Assembly (NCBI GenBank): GCA_019637915.1
Contig: JAHBUV010000001.1
Coordinates: 2,512,565 to 2,576,564 of the forward strand
Length of the DNA: 64,000 nt
Reading direction: 5' to 3'
Origin: Pseudobdellovibrionaceae bacterium
GTDB lineage: Bacteria; Bdellovibrionota; Bdellovibrionia; Bdellovibrionales; Bdellovibrionaceae
The position numbers and the translations under genes are program-made. Below are positions 38,898 to 48,372 of the stretch, piece after piece. Below the pieces are notes generated by a model, which ran no database searches, was not told the DNA's origin, and worked only from the letters and a program-made list of their open reading frames with translations. Every line of letters starts with the position of its first letter. Position 1 is the stretch's first letter.

Positions 38898-40405
38898 AAT
38901 CCCTGATTTTTGCCGCTGTGTTTTTTCCCGTGTGGGCGATGGCCGCTTTGGTGGATCCGCGCTTGCAGAATTTCGCCGCCGCGCCGACCGGGAAGGTGCG
39001 GGTTCTCGCTCTCATGGATTTGAGAACCAGCCGTCCTTTGCCCGTGCGCGCCAGCACCCAGAGCCTGCGTCATTATTTGAACGACGAAATGCAGATCGCC
39101 TGGAAACGCGTTGAGCCCTCGTTGGCCACGGAGATGAGCCGGGGCGAGATCGGCAATCTGAAGTTTTACGCTATCAACCTGTCTTTCACGGCCGATGTGA
39201 CACCGCAAGGGCTGCGCGCTTTGGCGCGGGCGCCGGGCGTGTCGAAGGTTTATGCCGATGCGCCCGTGACCATGGCGCAACCTGTCCGCGTGCGCTCGGT
39301 GGCGGGCGTTCGCAACCAAATGCCTTACGACCTCTTGGCGATGAAGTTGGATGAATTGTGGAAGACCAACCCTGAGCTCATCGGCACAGGCGTTCTGGTC
39401 GGTCACATCGACACGGGCGTCGATGGCCGTCACGGCGCTTTGGCCGGCAAGATTTCCTTGTTCTACGATGCGGGCAAGAGCCGCACATCGGATCCCTATG
39501 ATGCGGACACTCACGGCACGCACACGGCGGGCACGGTGGCGGGCGCTGGGGTGGGTGGCGCTCCCATGGGCGTGGCGCCGGGGGCGCGTTTGATCTCGGC
39601 CGCCGCGTTGACGGGCTATGATGACATGTTGAAATCCATGAGCTTCATGCTGAACCCGGACGGCAAAGTGGACTCCAGTTTGAAGCCGCGTTTGGTGACG
39701 AACTCCTGGAACTGCCAAGGGGCACCGGATGTGGAGCTGTTCTACCGCGCCATTTCGGCCTGGGAGGCCGGCGGCATCCTGACGGTGTTCTCCGCGGGCA
39801 ATTCCGGTCCTCGCCCGCGTTCCATCACCAAGCCCCACGAACACCCGCTGTCCTTCTCGGTGGCGGCGACGGGTCCGAACGGCCGCATCGCTGACTTCTC
39901 TTCCCGGGGCCCGGGCGTTTTCAATGGACAAGACACGCAAAAGCCCGATCTCGGCGCCCCCGGCGTGGACATCATCTCCGCGGTCCCCGGTGGCGGTTAC
40001 AAAGCCATGTCGGGAACCTCGATGGCCGCGCCCCACATCGCCGGCTTGGCGGCGATCCTCTATCAAGTCGATCCCAGTCTGACCCCCGCGAAGATCCGCG
40101 AGGTCATGTTGCGTGCAACGGATTCTGTTGATGAAAAAGGGCAACCGCAGGGCGAGCCGCGCTGGAACCCGGTGTTCGGCTTCGGTCACGCCAATGCGTT
40201 GAAGGCGGTCAGCATCGTGAAAGCGCAAATGGGCGCCCGCGAACGCCGCTGGGGCCAATTCATGGCGCCCGCCGTGGACCTGATCAAGGGTTTCCAAGCC
40301 ATGACGGATCTGGGAACGAACTTCGAATCGGATGGGGACCCATCCGAAGTGTTCCAGACTTTCGTCACGGATGAGAGTCAATGGCTGCAGGGCGAGCTGA
40401 TCTAA
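38894..40405 (+). CDS. Exported subtilisin-like serine protease (S8)
   Basis: 503 residues with signal peptide (MKSLIFAAVFFPVWAMA). A prodomain-like region (about 20-135) is followed by the S8 catalytic domain: D173 in HIDTGVDGRHG, H207 in DTHGTHTAGTVAG, the oxyanion Asn in FSAGNSGP, and S376 in SGTSMAAPHIAGLAA. The C-terminal 80 residues lack a known domain. As an exported endoprotease with an intact active site it may digest prey or surface proteins. A terminator follows at 40459. Confidence 0.95.
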   Translation: MKSLIFAAVFFPVWAMAALVDPRLQNFAAAPTGKVRVLALMDLRTSRPLPVRASTQSLRHYLNDEMQIAWKRVEPSLATEMSRGEIGNLKFYAINLSFTADVTPQGLRALARAPGVSKVYADAPVTMAQPVRVRSVAGVRNQMPYDLLAMKLDELWKTNPELIGTGVLVGHIDTGVDGRHGALAGKISLFYDAGKSRTSDPYDADTHGTHTAGTVAGAGVGGAPMGVAPGARLISAAALTGYDDMLKSMSFMLNPDGKVDSSLKPRLVTNSWNCQGAPDVELFYRAISAWEAGGILTVFSAGNSGPRPRSITKPHEHPLSFSVAATGPNGRIADFSSRGPGVFNGQDTQKPDLGAPGVDIISAVPGGGYKAMSGTSMAAPHIAGLAAILYQVDPSLTPAKIREVMLRATDSVDEKGQPQGEPRWNPVFGFGHANALKAVSIVKAQMGARERRWGQFMAPAVDLIKGFQAMTDLGTNFESDGDPSEVFQTFVTDESQWLQGELI

Positions 40406-40458
40406 ACAGAGTTGCTGCCTTGGATTTTTTTGAACCGGGCTGAATGAGCTCGACAAAG

Positions 40459-40482
40459 ACCCCGCTCCGGCGGGGTTTTTTC
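40459..40482 (+). terminator. Rho-independent terminator after the subtilase
   Basis: CCCCGC and GCGGGG pair around TCCG, followed by six T. It closes the three-gene exported-protein group and isolates it from kdsC. Confidence 0.92.
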
Positions 40483-40535
40483 ATGACCAATGTCCAGCAT
40501 GTGCGCCGAAGGCTCGTCTTCCGTCGGGCCGTCGC

Positions 40536-40564
40536 TTGCCCCATGTCGACAAGTTTTTCACAAT
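40536..40564 (+). promoter_or_regulatory. Candidate leaderless promoter of kdsC and the machine operon
   Basis: TTGCCC (40536-40541), 17-nt spacer, CACAAT (40559-40564). The predicted +1 is the A of the kdsC ATG at 40571. It is the only obvious promoter before a tightly packed run of genes extending to rpoN. Confidence 0.45.
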
Positions 40565-40570
40565 GCTTAT

Positions 40571-41068
40571 ATGGGTTTGGAAATCGACCGGCTGCGTGCT
40601 GTGCAAATGCTCGTGCTGGATGTGGATGGTGTTCTGACGGACGCCCGCATCTGGATGGACGTCAATGGGGAATGGCGGCGTTTCTTCAGCGTGCGCGACG
40701 GCGTCGGCATCAAACGCCTCATGGAAAAGGGCTATAAAATCGCCATCATCACGGGCAGCCAGGCCGCCGACATCCGTCAGCGCGCTAAGAACCTCGGCAT
40801 TCATTTTTTCTACGAAGGCGCCTTGGACAAAGAACCTTCCTTCGAAGCTTTGCAGAAGGAATCGGGTTTGCGCCCGGAACAGATGGCCTACGTGGGTGAT
40901 GACATTTTCGACATCCCCTTGCTGAAAGCCGTGGGCTTCGCGGCCACCGTCCCGGAAGCCGTCGATGAAGTGAAGGATTGCGTTCAGTACATCGCCCGGC
41001 GTCCCGGCGGCAACGGCGCCGTGCGGGAAATTTGCGACATCGTTTATCAATACGGAGCATTCGCATGA
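40571..41068 (+). CDS. kdsC: KDO-8-phosphate phosphatase KdsC
   Basis: Removes phosphate from KDO-8-P in the KDO pathway. 165 residues, HAD superfamily C0 type: motif I LVLDVDGVLTDARIWMDVNG, motif II IITGSQA, motif III with the lysine near ALDKEPSFEAL, and motif IV YVGDDIFDIPLL. No cap domain, so it is tetrameric in this family. No SD precedes the ATG. The stop overlaps the first machine gene (ATGA). Confidence 0.95.
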   Translation: MGLEIDRLRAVQMLVLDVDGVLTDARIWMDVNGEWRRFFSVRDGVGIKRLMEKGYKIAIITGSQAADIRQRAKNLGIHFFYEGALDKEPSFEALQKESGLRPEQMAYVGDDIFDIPLLKAVGFAATVPEAVDEVKDCVQYIARRPGGNGAVREICDIVYQYGAFA

Positions 41069-41805
41069 ATTGGTTGAAATTGACGTGTCTTTTCGCTTTG
41101 GCCTTCGTTCTGGCGATCCAGGCGCAAGCCCAAGTCGTGGAGCTCCCGCAAGAGGAATTGGCGAAGGAATCGGTGCTGCCGATCTTCGACCGCCCGACGA
41201 TGGTGAAGAACCGCAACGTCGTGACCGCGGGCAAGGTCGATTTGAACCTCTCTTACGGCTTGGCTTTGTCGGAACCGATTTACAACGTCAACCGCTTCGG
41301 TGTCAGCGGCTACTACAACACCAGCGAAAACAACGCCTTCGGTTTGATTTTCGCCAAGAGTTCGAGCGGTTTGTCGATGTACGCCAAGCAGTTGGCCGAA
41401 CCCAAGTTCAACCTCGATTTCAACCGCGCCCCGTCGCCGGACCAATCGCTGCTCTTCGATTGGAACTGGAAGATGTTCTACGGCAAGATGAGCATCACCA
41501 AGCAGGCCGTCTTCAACACCAGCATTTACACGACCCTGGTCGGCGGTTTGGTGAAGTTCACGCACAAAAGCTATCCCGCGGTGGCGGGCGGTTTGGGGCA
41601 AAAGTTCTTCATCACCAATCATTTGGCCCTGCGTTTCGATCTTCGTTTGTTCATGCATCAAGCGCCGATCCCGTTCCTGGATTCGAGCACGACATCGGAT
41701 GGTTCCGGCGTGCGCGGGGATCGCCCCGTTCCTACGCCCGATAAATTCAAAGAGCGCTTGACCTACACCACCGTGCTCGACGCCGGTCTGACTTATCTCT
41801 TCTGA
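41065..41805 (+). CDS. Outer-membrane beta-barrel protein, Glt-like machine
   Basis: 246 residues with signal peptide (ending IQAQA). The mature protein has alternating aromatic beta-strands (KVDLNLSYGLALSEPIYNVNRFGVSGYYNT, LAEPKFNLDFN, NHLALRFDLRLFMHQAP) and ends LDAGLTYLF, a typical barrel C-terminus. This fits the outer-membrane beta-barrel family (OMP_myx_plus type) present next to gliding genes in Myxococcus (GltA/GltB) and Bdellovibrio. It is likely the OM part of the trans-envelope complex. Overlaps kdsC by 4 nt. Confidence 0.8.
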   Translation: MNWLKLTCLFALAFVLAIQAQAQVVELPQEELAKESVLPIFDRPTMVKNRNVVTAGKVDLNLSYGLALSEPIYNVNRFGVSGYYNTSENNAFGLIFAKSSSGLSMYAKQLAEPKFNLDFNRAPSPDQSLLFDWNWKMFYGKMSITKQAVFNTSIYTTLVGGLVKFTHKSYPAVAGGLGQKFFITNHLALRFDLRLFMHQAPIPFLDSSTTSDGSGVRGDRPVPTPDKFKERLTYTTVLDAGLTYLF

Positions 41806-41818
41806 AGGGGACACCAGG

Positions 41819-42679
41819 ATGAAGAACGGACTCAACATCTGGATCATGAGTTTCACCCTGGGCCTGCTCTCGCCGGCGGCGACGTGGGCGCAAGACGGGG
41901 CCGCCTCGGACAACGAGGAACTGAAGATCATCGAAGTGGAGCTGGAAAACGACGCCACGCGCTCTCAAAACACCGCGCCGGCGGACAGCCCCGCCACGGG
42001 CACGGGCGAAACGACGGCGGGCTCCTTGAGCGAGGAGGCGGCGGAAACGCAAACGCAAGCTCCTGAGCCGCGCAAAGACATGGAGTTCAAGGACCTGGGT
42101 CATCTGGCGCCTTTCTCTGAAGTGTCGGTGATCCAACGCCGGTTCATGCCGAAGACGGGGCGTTTCCAGCTGTTCGGCGGTTTGACCATGATCACCAACG
42201 ATCCTTTCTTCAACGTCTTCGGCGGCGTGGGCAAGGCGGGCTACTTCTTCACGGAAACCCTCGGCGTGGAGCTGAATTACTTCGCGTTGTCGACCGGTGA
42301 GGCTAAAGCCACGCAGGAATTGAAAAGCATGCAGGGTGTTCAGACGGACAACCTGATCATCACGAAGAATTTCTGGTCGGCGGACGTGGTTTACGCGCCC
42401 ATTTACGGGAAAATGAGCTGGTTCGACAAAACGATCATTCCCTTCGATTTGTATTTCTCCCTGGGCTATGGCGCGACGGGGACCCAGAACGGCAGCGCGG
42501 GGACTCTGCACTTGGCCGCTGGACAGATTTTCTCGATGTCGAAATCGACGGCTTTCCGCTGGGATTTCAGCTGGAACTTTTTCGATGCCAAAGGAATTGA
42601 TGGCAAAACATCGTCCTACAACAACCTCTTCCTCACCCTTGGGTGGAGTTGGTTCTTCCCGGAGGCGAAATACCGATGA
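41819..42679 (+). CDS. Second outer-membrane beta-barrel protein, Glt-like machine
   Basis: 286 residues. After a signal peptide (cleavage near TWAQ) comes an acidic, Thr/Glu-rich linker of about 70 residues. The barrel domain then starts with GRFQLFGGLTMITNDPFFNVFGGVGKAGYFF and ends LGWSWFFPEAKYR. A paralogue of the preceding gene. Together they match the paired GltA/GltB barrels of gliding clusters. The acidic linker could reach the periplasmic TPR proteins. The stop overlaps the next start (ATGA). Confidence 0.78.
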   Translation: MKNGLNIWIMSFTLGLLSPAATWAQDGAASDNEELKIIEVELENDATRSQNTAPADSPATGTGETTAGSLSEEAAETQTQAPEPRKDMEFKDLGHLAPFSEVSVIQRRFMPKTGRFQLFGGLTMITNDPFFNVFGGVGKAGYFFTETLGVELNYFALSTGEAKATQELKSMQGVQTDNLIITKNFWSADVVYAPIYGKMSWFDKTIIPFDLYFSLGYGATGTQNGSAGTLHLAAGQIFSMSKSTAFRWDFSWNFFDAKGIDGKTSSYNNLFLTLGWSWFFPEAKYR

Positions 42680-44268
42680 AAACCTCTCTCAGTTTTCTCC
42701 TCGTTGCGCTGTTTGGCTTCACGCCTTTGGCGGAGGCTCAGACTAAAAAGAACACGAAGCCCGCGGCCACGCGCAAAGTGGCCCGTCCGGCGGCCCGCTC
42801 CTCAGCGCCCATCACCAACGCCAATTCGCGCCAACAGCTGGCGCGGGCTTTGGAGCTCGCTCGCGGCGGCCAGTACCAGGCGGCGGCGACCAGTTTGTAC
42901 TCCCTCAGCCGGCGTCCTGATCTGCAGGCGGACCGCGCTCAGATCAAGTACATCCTGGGTTTGATGTTGATGGAGATGAAACTCAACCAGACGGCGGCCT
43001 TCCAATTCGTGGATGTGATTCGTTTGAATCACCCGAAATACACCCGTTTGGCGGTGGAAAAACTGTCCATCGCCGCCGATACCCTCGGCGACGACACCTT
43101 GCTGAACTACGCCTTGAACCGTTTGAACATCTCCGAAGTGCCCGCCGCCAACCGCGACATGGTGTGGTTCCGGGTCGGTGAAGTGAAATTGAAGAACAAG
43201 GATTACGCCGGCGCCCAAGACGCCTTCTCGAAAGTCCGCCAGGGCAGTTCTTATTTCAACCAGGCCACCTACAACCGCGGTTTGGCCTTGCTGGAGATGA
43301 ACAAAGTCGATGAGGCGATGGGCGTGTTCCGCAACCTGCTCGCCCTCCGCTCCAAGGCCAAGGTGACCGACACCAACAAAGTGGCTGCCCAGTTGGCCCT
43401 CGCCCGGGCCCTTTACCAAAAAGGCGATTGGGAAGGTGCTGTCGAGGCCTACGCCGCGATTCCTCGCGACCATGTGCTCTGGCACGACGCCATCTTCGAG
43501 CAATCCTGGGCGATGCTGCGTTCGGCGCGTTTCCGCTCAGCGATGTCGAATTTCCAATCCCTGCACTCCGCCTACTACGAGGACTTCTACGTCCCCGAAG
43601 CTTTGCTCTTGCGCGCCATCGTTTACCTCTACATCTGCAAATACGACGAGATGGAAAAGGTGTTGCAGCTGTTCGAGAAAACCTATGGGCCCGTGTCCGG
43701 TCAGGTTCGCGACTTCTTGAACACGCACAAGGATTCGATGCCTTACTTCCAAGAGGCTGAACGCGCGCTGCAAGCCCGTCGTGGCAAGAGCAACGCGCAG
43801 GCGCGCTTGCCCACGCTGGTCATGAACTCCGCCCTGGGCCAGGGCAACGTCCGGAGGGCCTTCAGCTACCTGCGCGTTCTGAATGAAGAGCAGGCCAGGG
43901 TGGAGGCGAACTATCCCTTCAAGAGCTCGCCCATGGGGCAATACGCGATGAAGATCATTTCGAACCGCAAGCGCAACACCCAGCTCGCCATCGGCGACAT
44001 GGTGAAAGCGCACCTGACGAACATCCGCACCGAGCTGCGTGACCTTTATGAACAGGCCGGCTTCATCCGCTACGAGATGATCAACGGCCAAAAAGAGGTC
44101 ATCAAAAAGAAGATCGCTGGCAAGGACATCGAGGAGGACGCGGTGGACGAGGACATCGCGCGCTCCTTCTACGTGCAGAACGGCTATCAGTACTATCCGT
44201 TCCAGGGCGAATATTGGTTGGATGAGATCGGGAACTTTCACTATCTCGGGAAATCGAGCTGCGAGTAA
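42676..44268 (+). CDS. Periplasmic TPR protein, Glt-like machine
   Basis: 530 residues with signal peptide (ending AEA) and a basic linker (KKNTKPAATRKVARPAARS). The rest consists of TPR-like helical pairs (ARALELARGGQYQAAATSLYSL, WFRVGEVKLKNKDYAGAQDAFSKV, YNRGLALLEMNKVDEAMGVFRN). A C-terminal coiled region follows, ending GEYWLDEIGNFHYLGKSSCE. It resembles GltC in size and layout. It would bridge barrels and inner-membrane parts in the periplasm. Confidence 0.8.
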   Translation: MKTSLSFLLVALFGFTPLAEAQTKKNTKPAATRKVARPAARSSAPITNANSRQQLARALELARGGQYQAAATSLYSLSRRPDLQADRAQIKYILGLMLMEMKLNQTAAFQFVDVIRLNHPKYTRLAVEKLSIAADTLGDDTLLNYALNRLNISEVPAANRDMVWFRVGEVKLKNKDYAGAQDAFSKVRQGSSYFNQATYNRGLALLEMNKVDEAMGVFRNLLALRSKAKVTDTNKVAAQLALARALYQKGDWEGAVEAYAAIPRDHVLWHDAIFEQSWAMLRSARFRSAMSNFQSLHSAYYEDFYVPEALLLRAIVYLYICKYDEMEKVLQLFEKTYGPVSGQVRDFLNTHKDSMPYFQEAERALQARRGKSNAQARLPTLVMNSALGQGNVRRAFSYLRVLNEEQARVEANYPFKSSPMGQYAMKIISNRKRNTQLAIGDMVKAHLTNIRTELRDLYEQAGFIRYEMINGQKEVIKKKIAGKDIEEDAVDEDIARSFYVQNGYQYYPFQGEYWLDEIGNFHYLGKSSCE

Positions 44269-44271
44269 CAT

Positions 44272-47200
44272 ATGAAACAACGTCACGGCCTCCTGCTTTT
44301 ATCGATCACCCTCGCCCTCGCCACGAACGAGCCGGCCTGGGGTCAGAAAAAGAACAGCGCGAAAAAAGCGCCGCCGCCGTCAAACGCGGCCGCCAATCGC
44401 AAAAAGACCGTGGCTGAGCTCTTGGCCCAAGCCCGTGACACCAGCCGCGGCGGCAAAGAAAAAATGCAATTGCAGCGCGCCAGCGTCGCTCTGCCGGAAT
44501 CACAGTTGGGCTTCGCGGCCCAGCAACCGAAGCGCGATCTGGGCGACGTGAAACCGCCGCGTTCCTCGGAGTTGATGCGCACGGAAGTGGATGCGGATCG
44601 CTTGAAGTACAATCGCATCCTCGACCAGCAGATCGGCGAACTGTACAAGCTGAGCGAAAAATTCAAAGGCAGCAAGACCCGCGGGGAGATGTGGCTGCGC
44701 CTGGCTGAGCTGTACTCCGAAAAAGCCACCATCCTCGACAATATCGCTCAGGATGACTACGACAAACGCCTCAAGCAGCTCAAAGAGGGCAAGATCAAGA
44801 CCAAGCCCAGCCTCGATCTGCGCGAGGCCCGCGAATACAACAAAAAAGCCGTGCAGTTGTACGAGTGGTTCGTGCGCGACTTCCCGAAAGACGAAAAAAT
44901 CGGCCAGGCCTACTTCTTCCTGGGATTCAACCATTTCGAGCTCGGCGACGTCAAAAAAGGCGTCGAGTACTACGAGAAGCTGACAAAGGAATTCCCGCGC
45001 AGCCCCTTCGTGAAAGAAGCCTACTTCGCCCTCGGGGAGTACTACTTCGAGAACGAGAAGTGGACCCAGGCTTACAAGCAGTATTCCCCCCTGTTGAAAG
45101 AGAAGCGCCACCGCCTTTACACCTTCGCCCTCTACAAGAGCGCCTGGTGCTTGTATCGCATCGGGAAGAACAAAGAGGCTTTGAGCTACCTCGAATACAT
45201 CATCAAAACGGGCCGCCAGGAAACCGGCGAAGCCTTGGCGGGCACCCGCACGGTCAACCGCACCCGCCTCGAGGCCGAGGCCCTGCGCGACTTGGTGCCT
45301 TTCTACGCCGCGGTCAACACGGCGGATGGAGCCGCCGCGTATTTCAGGCGCATGGTGAGCGGGGATTCCTCGCCTTATCTGGAAAAACTCGCTTACTACT
45401 ACGCCGACAAGGGCAACCGCGAGGCCTCCGAGCAGGTTTTCCGCCAGCTCATCACGCAGAACCCGCGCCACCCGAAGGCGTACGAGTTCCAGTATCAGAT
45501 CGTGCAGAACTATTTCTACGCCAAGAACTCGCCGAAGTTCCGCGAGGAGTTGTATCGCTGGGTCACTGAGTACGGCCCGAATTCGGAATGGGCTCAGGCC
45601 AACAGGAACAACAAGGACCTGCTCGCCAACTCGGTCAAGCTGCGCGAGCAGACCTTGCGCAACTGGACCCTGCAGCAGCACCAGACGGCTCAGAACTCCC
45701 GAGCCCCGTATTCCCAAGGCCTGGCGAACGAAGGCTACCAGTTGTACTTGAAGGAATTCCCGGCGGCCGAAGCGGCGCCGGACATGCATTTCTACTACGG
45801 CGAACTGCTTTACGACATGGGCAAGCATGAAGAGGCATCGGCCCAGTATCAATGGGTCGTCGAACACGCTCCGAAGAGCAAATTCGCCGACAAGGCCGCC
45901 ACCAACATGCTGTTGGCGGTTGAAAAAGGCATTCCCGACGAGAAAGAGATGGCGCAGCGGGTGGGCGAGAGTCTCGAGCCCGTGCCTTTGGATGCGCGCA
46001 CCGAGCGTTTCGTGAAGGCCGGCCGTTGGTACATCGAGCGCTTCCCGAACTCCGACAAGGTTCCCGAGATCCGTTTCCGCATCGGCCGCTTGTACTATCA
46101 AAGCAACCAGTTCGACCCCGCTGCGGCGGAGTTCAAGCTGATCGTGCAGAAACACCCGAAGAGCAAGTATGCCGAGTATTCGGCGAACTTGCTCCTCGAC
46201 ATCTACAACTTGCGCAAGGATTATGCGGGTCTGGAAAAAGCCGGGACGGAGCTCCTGGCCATGCCGGCGATCGCTTCGTCGAAAGCCGGGGCGGACATCC
46301 GCGGCGTCCTGGAAAAAGCCAGCTTCAAAAAAGCCCAAGACCTCGAAGGCGAGAAGAAATACGCCGAGAGCGCGGCCCAGTTCGACGCGTTCTCCACGCA
46401 AAACGCCGGGTCTTCCCTCGCCGGCACGGCCATCTTCAACGCCGCCGTGAACTACGAGCGGGCCGGGGACAGCGCCAAGGCCCAGACGGCTTATCAGAAA
46501 GTCCTGATCTCCAAAGATCCGTCCGTGGAGAAATTCAAGCCGCGCGTCCGTCGTTTGCTGGCGAAGCTGGCCCAGGATTCTTATCAGATCGACGAAGCCG
46601 CCCGTTTGTACAAACAGGCCGTGGCGGACGACCCGAAAGATCCGCTGGCCGCGAACATGATGTACAACGCCGCCTTGCTGTACGAGGTCCAGGGTCGCAA
46701 CACGGAAGCTTTGAGCGCTTACGCCGACTTCATGAAAATGAACAAAAAGTACAGCGAGAACCTGGAAGTCGTGTATTCCATGGCGAAGATCCACGACAAA
46801 GCCGGGCAATCGGCCGCGGCCGCGAGCCGCTACAAGGAATACGTCGAGGGCGGGGGCGGCGACGCCGCTCACGTGATGGAAGCTTACGGTCGTCTGTATG
46901 AAATCGCTCTTGAAAAGGGGCGCGCCACGGAAGCGGAAAGTTGGAGGACCAAGATCCTCGGCGCCGCCCGCCGTTTCACGGACGCCGGCAAGAAGTTCAA
47001 CAACGCCTGGCCCGCCAAAGCCAAGCTCGCTGAGTGTCAGAAGACGTTCGCCGAGTTGAAAGCCATCCGCTTCCCCAATGACCCGAACCGCATCAAGTCG
47101 ACCCTCGAGAGGAAAGTCGACGTTCTGAACCGTCTCGTGAAGCAAACCGGCGACGTCATCAAGTACAACTCGGCGGACGAGTTGGTGTCGGCTTTGGCTT

Positions 47201-47502
47201 TGAACGGCCGCGCTTACGACCACTTGGCGGAAGCTTTGCGCTCGGCTCCGGCCCCGCAAGGTTTGAACGCGGAGGAGTTGAAGCAATACCGCGAGCAGGT
47301 GGAGAAGACTTTCGTGGAGCCGAACGTGGTGAAGGCCCGCGAGTTCTACGGCCGGACGGTGTCGCGCGCCTGGGAGCTTGAGTCTTACCCCTCTGACTAC
47401 CGCCATGCGCTTGCGGAAATGAACAAAGTGGATCCCAAGACCTATTACGACAACGGTGAAGTGGGCTCCAGCAGCCGCTTCATTCACTGGATGGCGCAAT
47501 GA
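44272..47502 (+). CDS. Large periplasmic TPR protein, Glt-like machine
   Basis: 1076 residues with a signal peptide (ending PAWG) and a basic Lys/Ala linker. Long TPR arrays fill most of the chain (YFFLGFNHFELGDVKKGVEYYEKLTKEFPRSPF, YFALGEYYFENEKWTQAYKQYS, RFRIGRLYYQSNQFDPAAAEF). It ends YYDNGEVGSSSRFIHWMAQ. It matches GltD (AgnA) of Myxococcus in size and placement, the large periplasmic scaffold of the gliding complex; assignment by architecture only. Starts 3 nt after the preceding stop; overlaps the next gene by 4 nt. Confidence 0.8.
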   Translation: MKQRHGLLLLSITLALATNEPAWGQKKNSAKKAPPPSNAAANRKKTVAELLAQARDTSRGGKEKMQLQRASVALPESQLGFAAQQPKRDLGDVKPPRSSELMRTEVDADRLKYNRILDQQIGELYKLSEKFKGSKTRGEMWLRLAELYSEKATILDNIAQDDYDKRLKQLKEGKIKTKPSLDLREAREYNKKAVQLYEWFVRDFPKDEKIGQAYFFLGFNHFELGDVKKGVEYYEKLTKEFPRSPFVKEAYFALGEYYFENEKWTQAYKQYSPLLKEKRHRLYTFALYKSAWCLYRIGKNKEALSYLEYIIKTGRQETGEALAGTRTVNRTRLEAEALRDLVPFYAAVNTADGAAAYFRRMVSGDSSPYLEKLAYYYADKGNREASEQVFRQLITQNPRHPKAYEFQYQIVQNYFYAKNSPKFREELYRWVTEYGPNSEWAQANRNNKDLLANSVKLREQTLRNWTLQQHQTAQNSRAPYSQGLANEGYQLYLKEFPAAEAAPDMHFYYGELLYDMGKHEEASAQYQWVVEHAPKSKFADKAATNMLLAVEKGIPDEKEMAQRVGESLEPVPLDARTERFVKAGRWYIERFPNSDKVPEIRFRIGRLYYQSNQFDPAAAEFKLIVQKHPKSKYAEYSANLLLDIYNLRKDYAGLEKAGTELLAMPAIASSKAGADIRGVLEKASFKKAQDLEGEKKYAESAAQFDAFSTQNAGSSLAGTAIFNAAVNYERAGDSAKAQTAYQKVLISKDPSVEKFKPRVRRLLAKLAQDSYQIDEAARLYKQAVADDPKDPLAANMMYNAALLYEVQGRNTEALSAYADFMKMNKKYSENLEVVYSMAKIHDKAGQSAAAASRYKEYVEGGGGDAAHVMEAYGRLYEIALEKGRATEAESWRTKILGAARRFTDAGKKFNNAWPAKAKLAECQKTFAELKAIRFPNDPNRIKSTLERKVDVLNRLVKQTGDVIKYNSADELVSALALNGRAYDHLAEALRSAPAPQGLNAEELKQYREQVEKTFVEPNVVKAREFYGRTVSRAWELESYPSDYRHALAEMNKVDPKTYYDNGEVGSSSRFIHWMAQ

Positions 47503-48359
47503 AAAAGAGCATTTTGATTTTCGCATTGACGGGTTTTTTGGCCGCCTGTTCGTCGGCTCCGAAAGACGAGTCCGAGGAAAGCGCCGCCATGGCGGACGCC
47601 AGCCATGATGCCTGGGAGTCAGCGCCCGCTTCGAGCTCGAAGTCTACTTCAGGTTCGTCCCGCGTGGAGACGGCTCCGTCGCTCAGCTCGAATCCTTACG
47701 CGGACTTGAACGCCGCCATCAAATCCCAGAGCGAAGAGAGGATCCGTGCCGTCGCCCATCAGATCCTCCGCCAAGTGAAAGACGATCCGAAGGCCTTGAA
47801 TGCCTTGGGCATGTCGGCTTACCGCAGCGGCAAGCTGGACCTCGCCGCCTACTTTCTGGGGAAAGCCCAGCAGAAAGCACCGAGCGAGGGCGAGATCGCC
47901 TCTAACCTTGGTCTAGTCGAACTGGCTCGCGGCGAGAAGACCGCCGCGATCAAAAGTTTCCGTCGCGCGCTGGAGTTGAGATCCGAAGACGGCTTGGCCG
48001 CGGCCAATCTCGGCGCTTTGTACGTCGAAGCGAAGGATTACTCGAAGGCCGCCACGGTCCTCGCCATGTCCTACCGGCAGGGGGTTCGTGACGCCAAGAA
48101 CCTCAATAACTACGGGATCGCCTTGGCGGCGACCGGTCAGCACGACAAGGCCCTGTCGATCTACGACGAGGCCCTGCGCCAGTCTTCGAGCAACCGCGAC
48201 GTGCTTTACAACAAGGCCATCCTGCTGATCGAGAACATGGGTCGCATGCAGGACGGGCTGGACCTGGTCAATCGGGTCAAGTTCATGGGATCGCCGTCGG
48301 AGTCCAGGGATAAGCTCTCCCACTTGGAGAATAAGGCGAAAGCTGGTTTAAATAAGTAA
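47499..48359 (+). CDS. TPR lipoprotein, Glt-like machine
   Basis: 286 residues with lipoprotein signal MKKSILIFALTGFLAAC. A Ser/Glu linker is followed by about five TPR units (KALNALGMSAYRSGKLDLAAYFLG, SEGEIASNLGLVELARGEKTAAIKSF, AAANLGALYVEAKDYSKAATVLA). This fits GltE (AglT), the TPR lipoprotein of gliding complexes. Likely anchored to the outer membrane and facing the periplasm. Confidence 0.8.
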   Translation: MKKSILIFALTGFLAACSSAPKDESEESAAMADASHDAWESAPASSSKSTSGSSRVETAPSLSSNPYADLNAAIKSQSEERIRAVAHQILRQVKDDPKALNALGMSAYRSGKLDLAAYFLGKAQQKAPSEGEIASNLGLVELARGEKTAAIKSFRRALELRSEDGLAAANLGALYVEAKDYSKAATVLAMSYRQGVRDAKNLNNYGIALAATGQHDKALSIYDEALRQSSSNRDVLYNKAILLIENMGRMQDGLDLVNRVKFMGSPSESRDKLSHLENKAKAGLNK

Positions 48360-48372
48360 GGGGAATCAAGCA

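Noticed and set aside
44500-47526. A 1008-codon minus-strand frame opposite the large TPR gene
   Set aside because: Val/Leu/Gly/Arg-biased shadow with no signal, domain or SD; the plus strand has an unmistakable TPR protein.
47846-47860. 15-nt match to the GGTACC dispersed element inside the TPR lipoprotein gene
   Set aside because: It encodes AAYFLG in a regular TPR helix and lacks the flanking GGTACC and GGTATC ends, so it is chance similarity.
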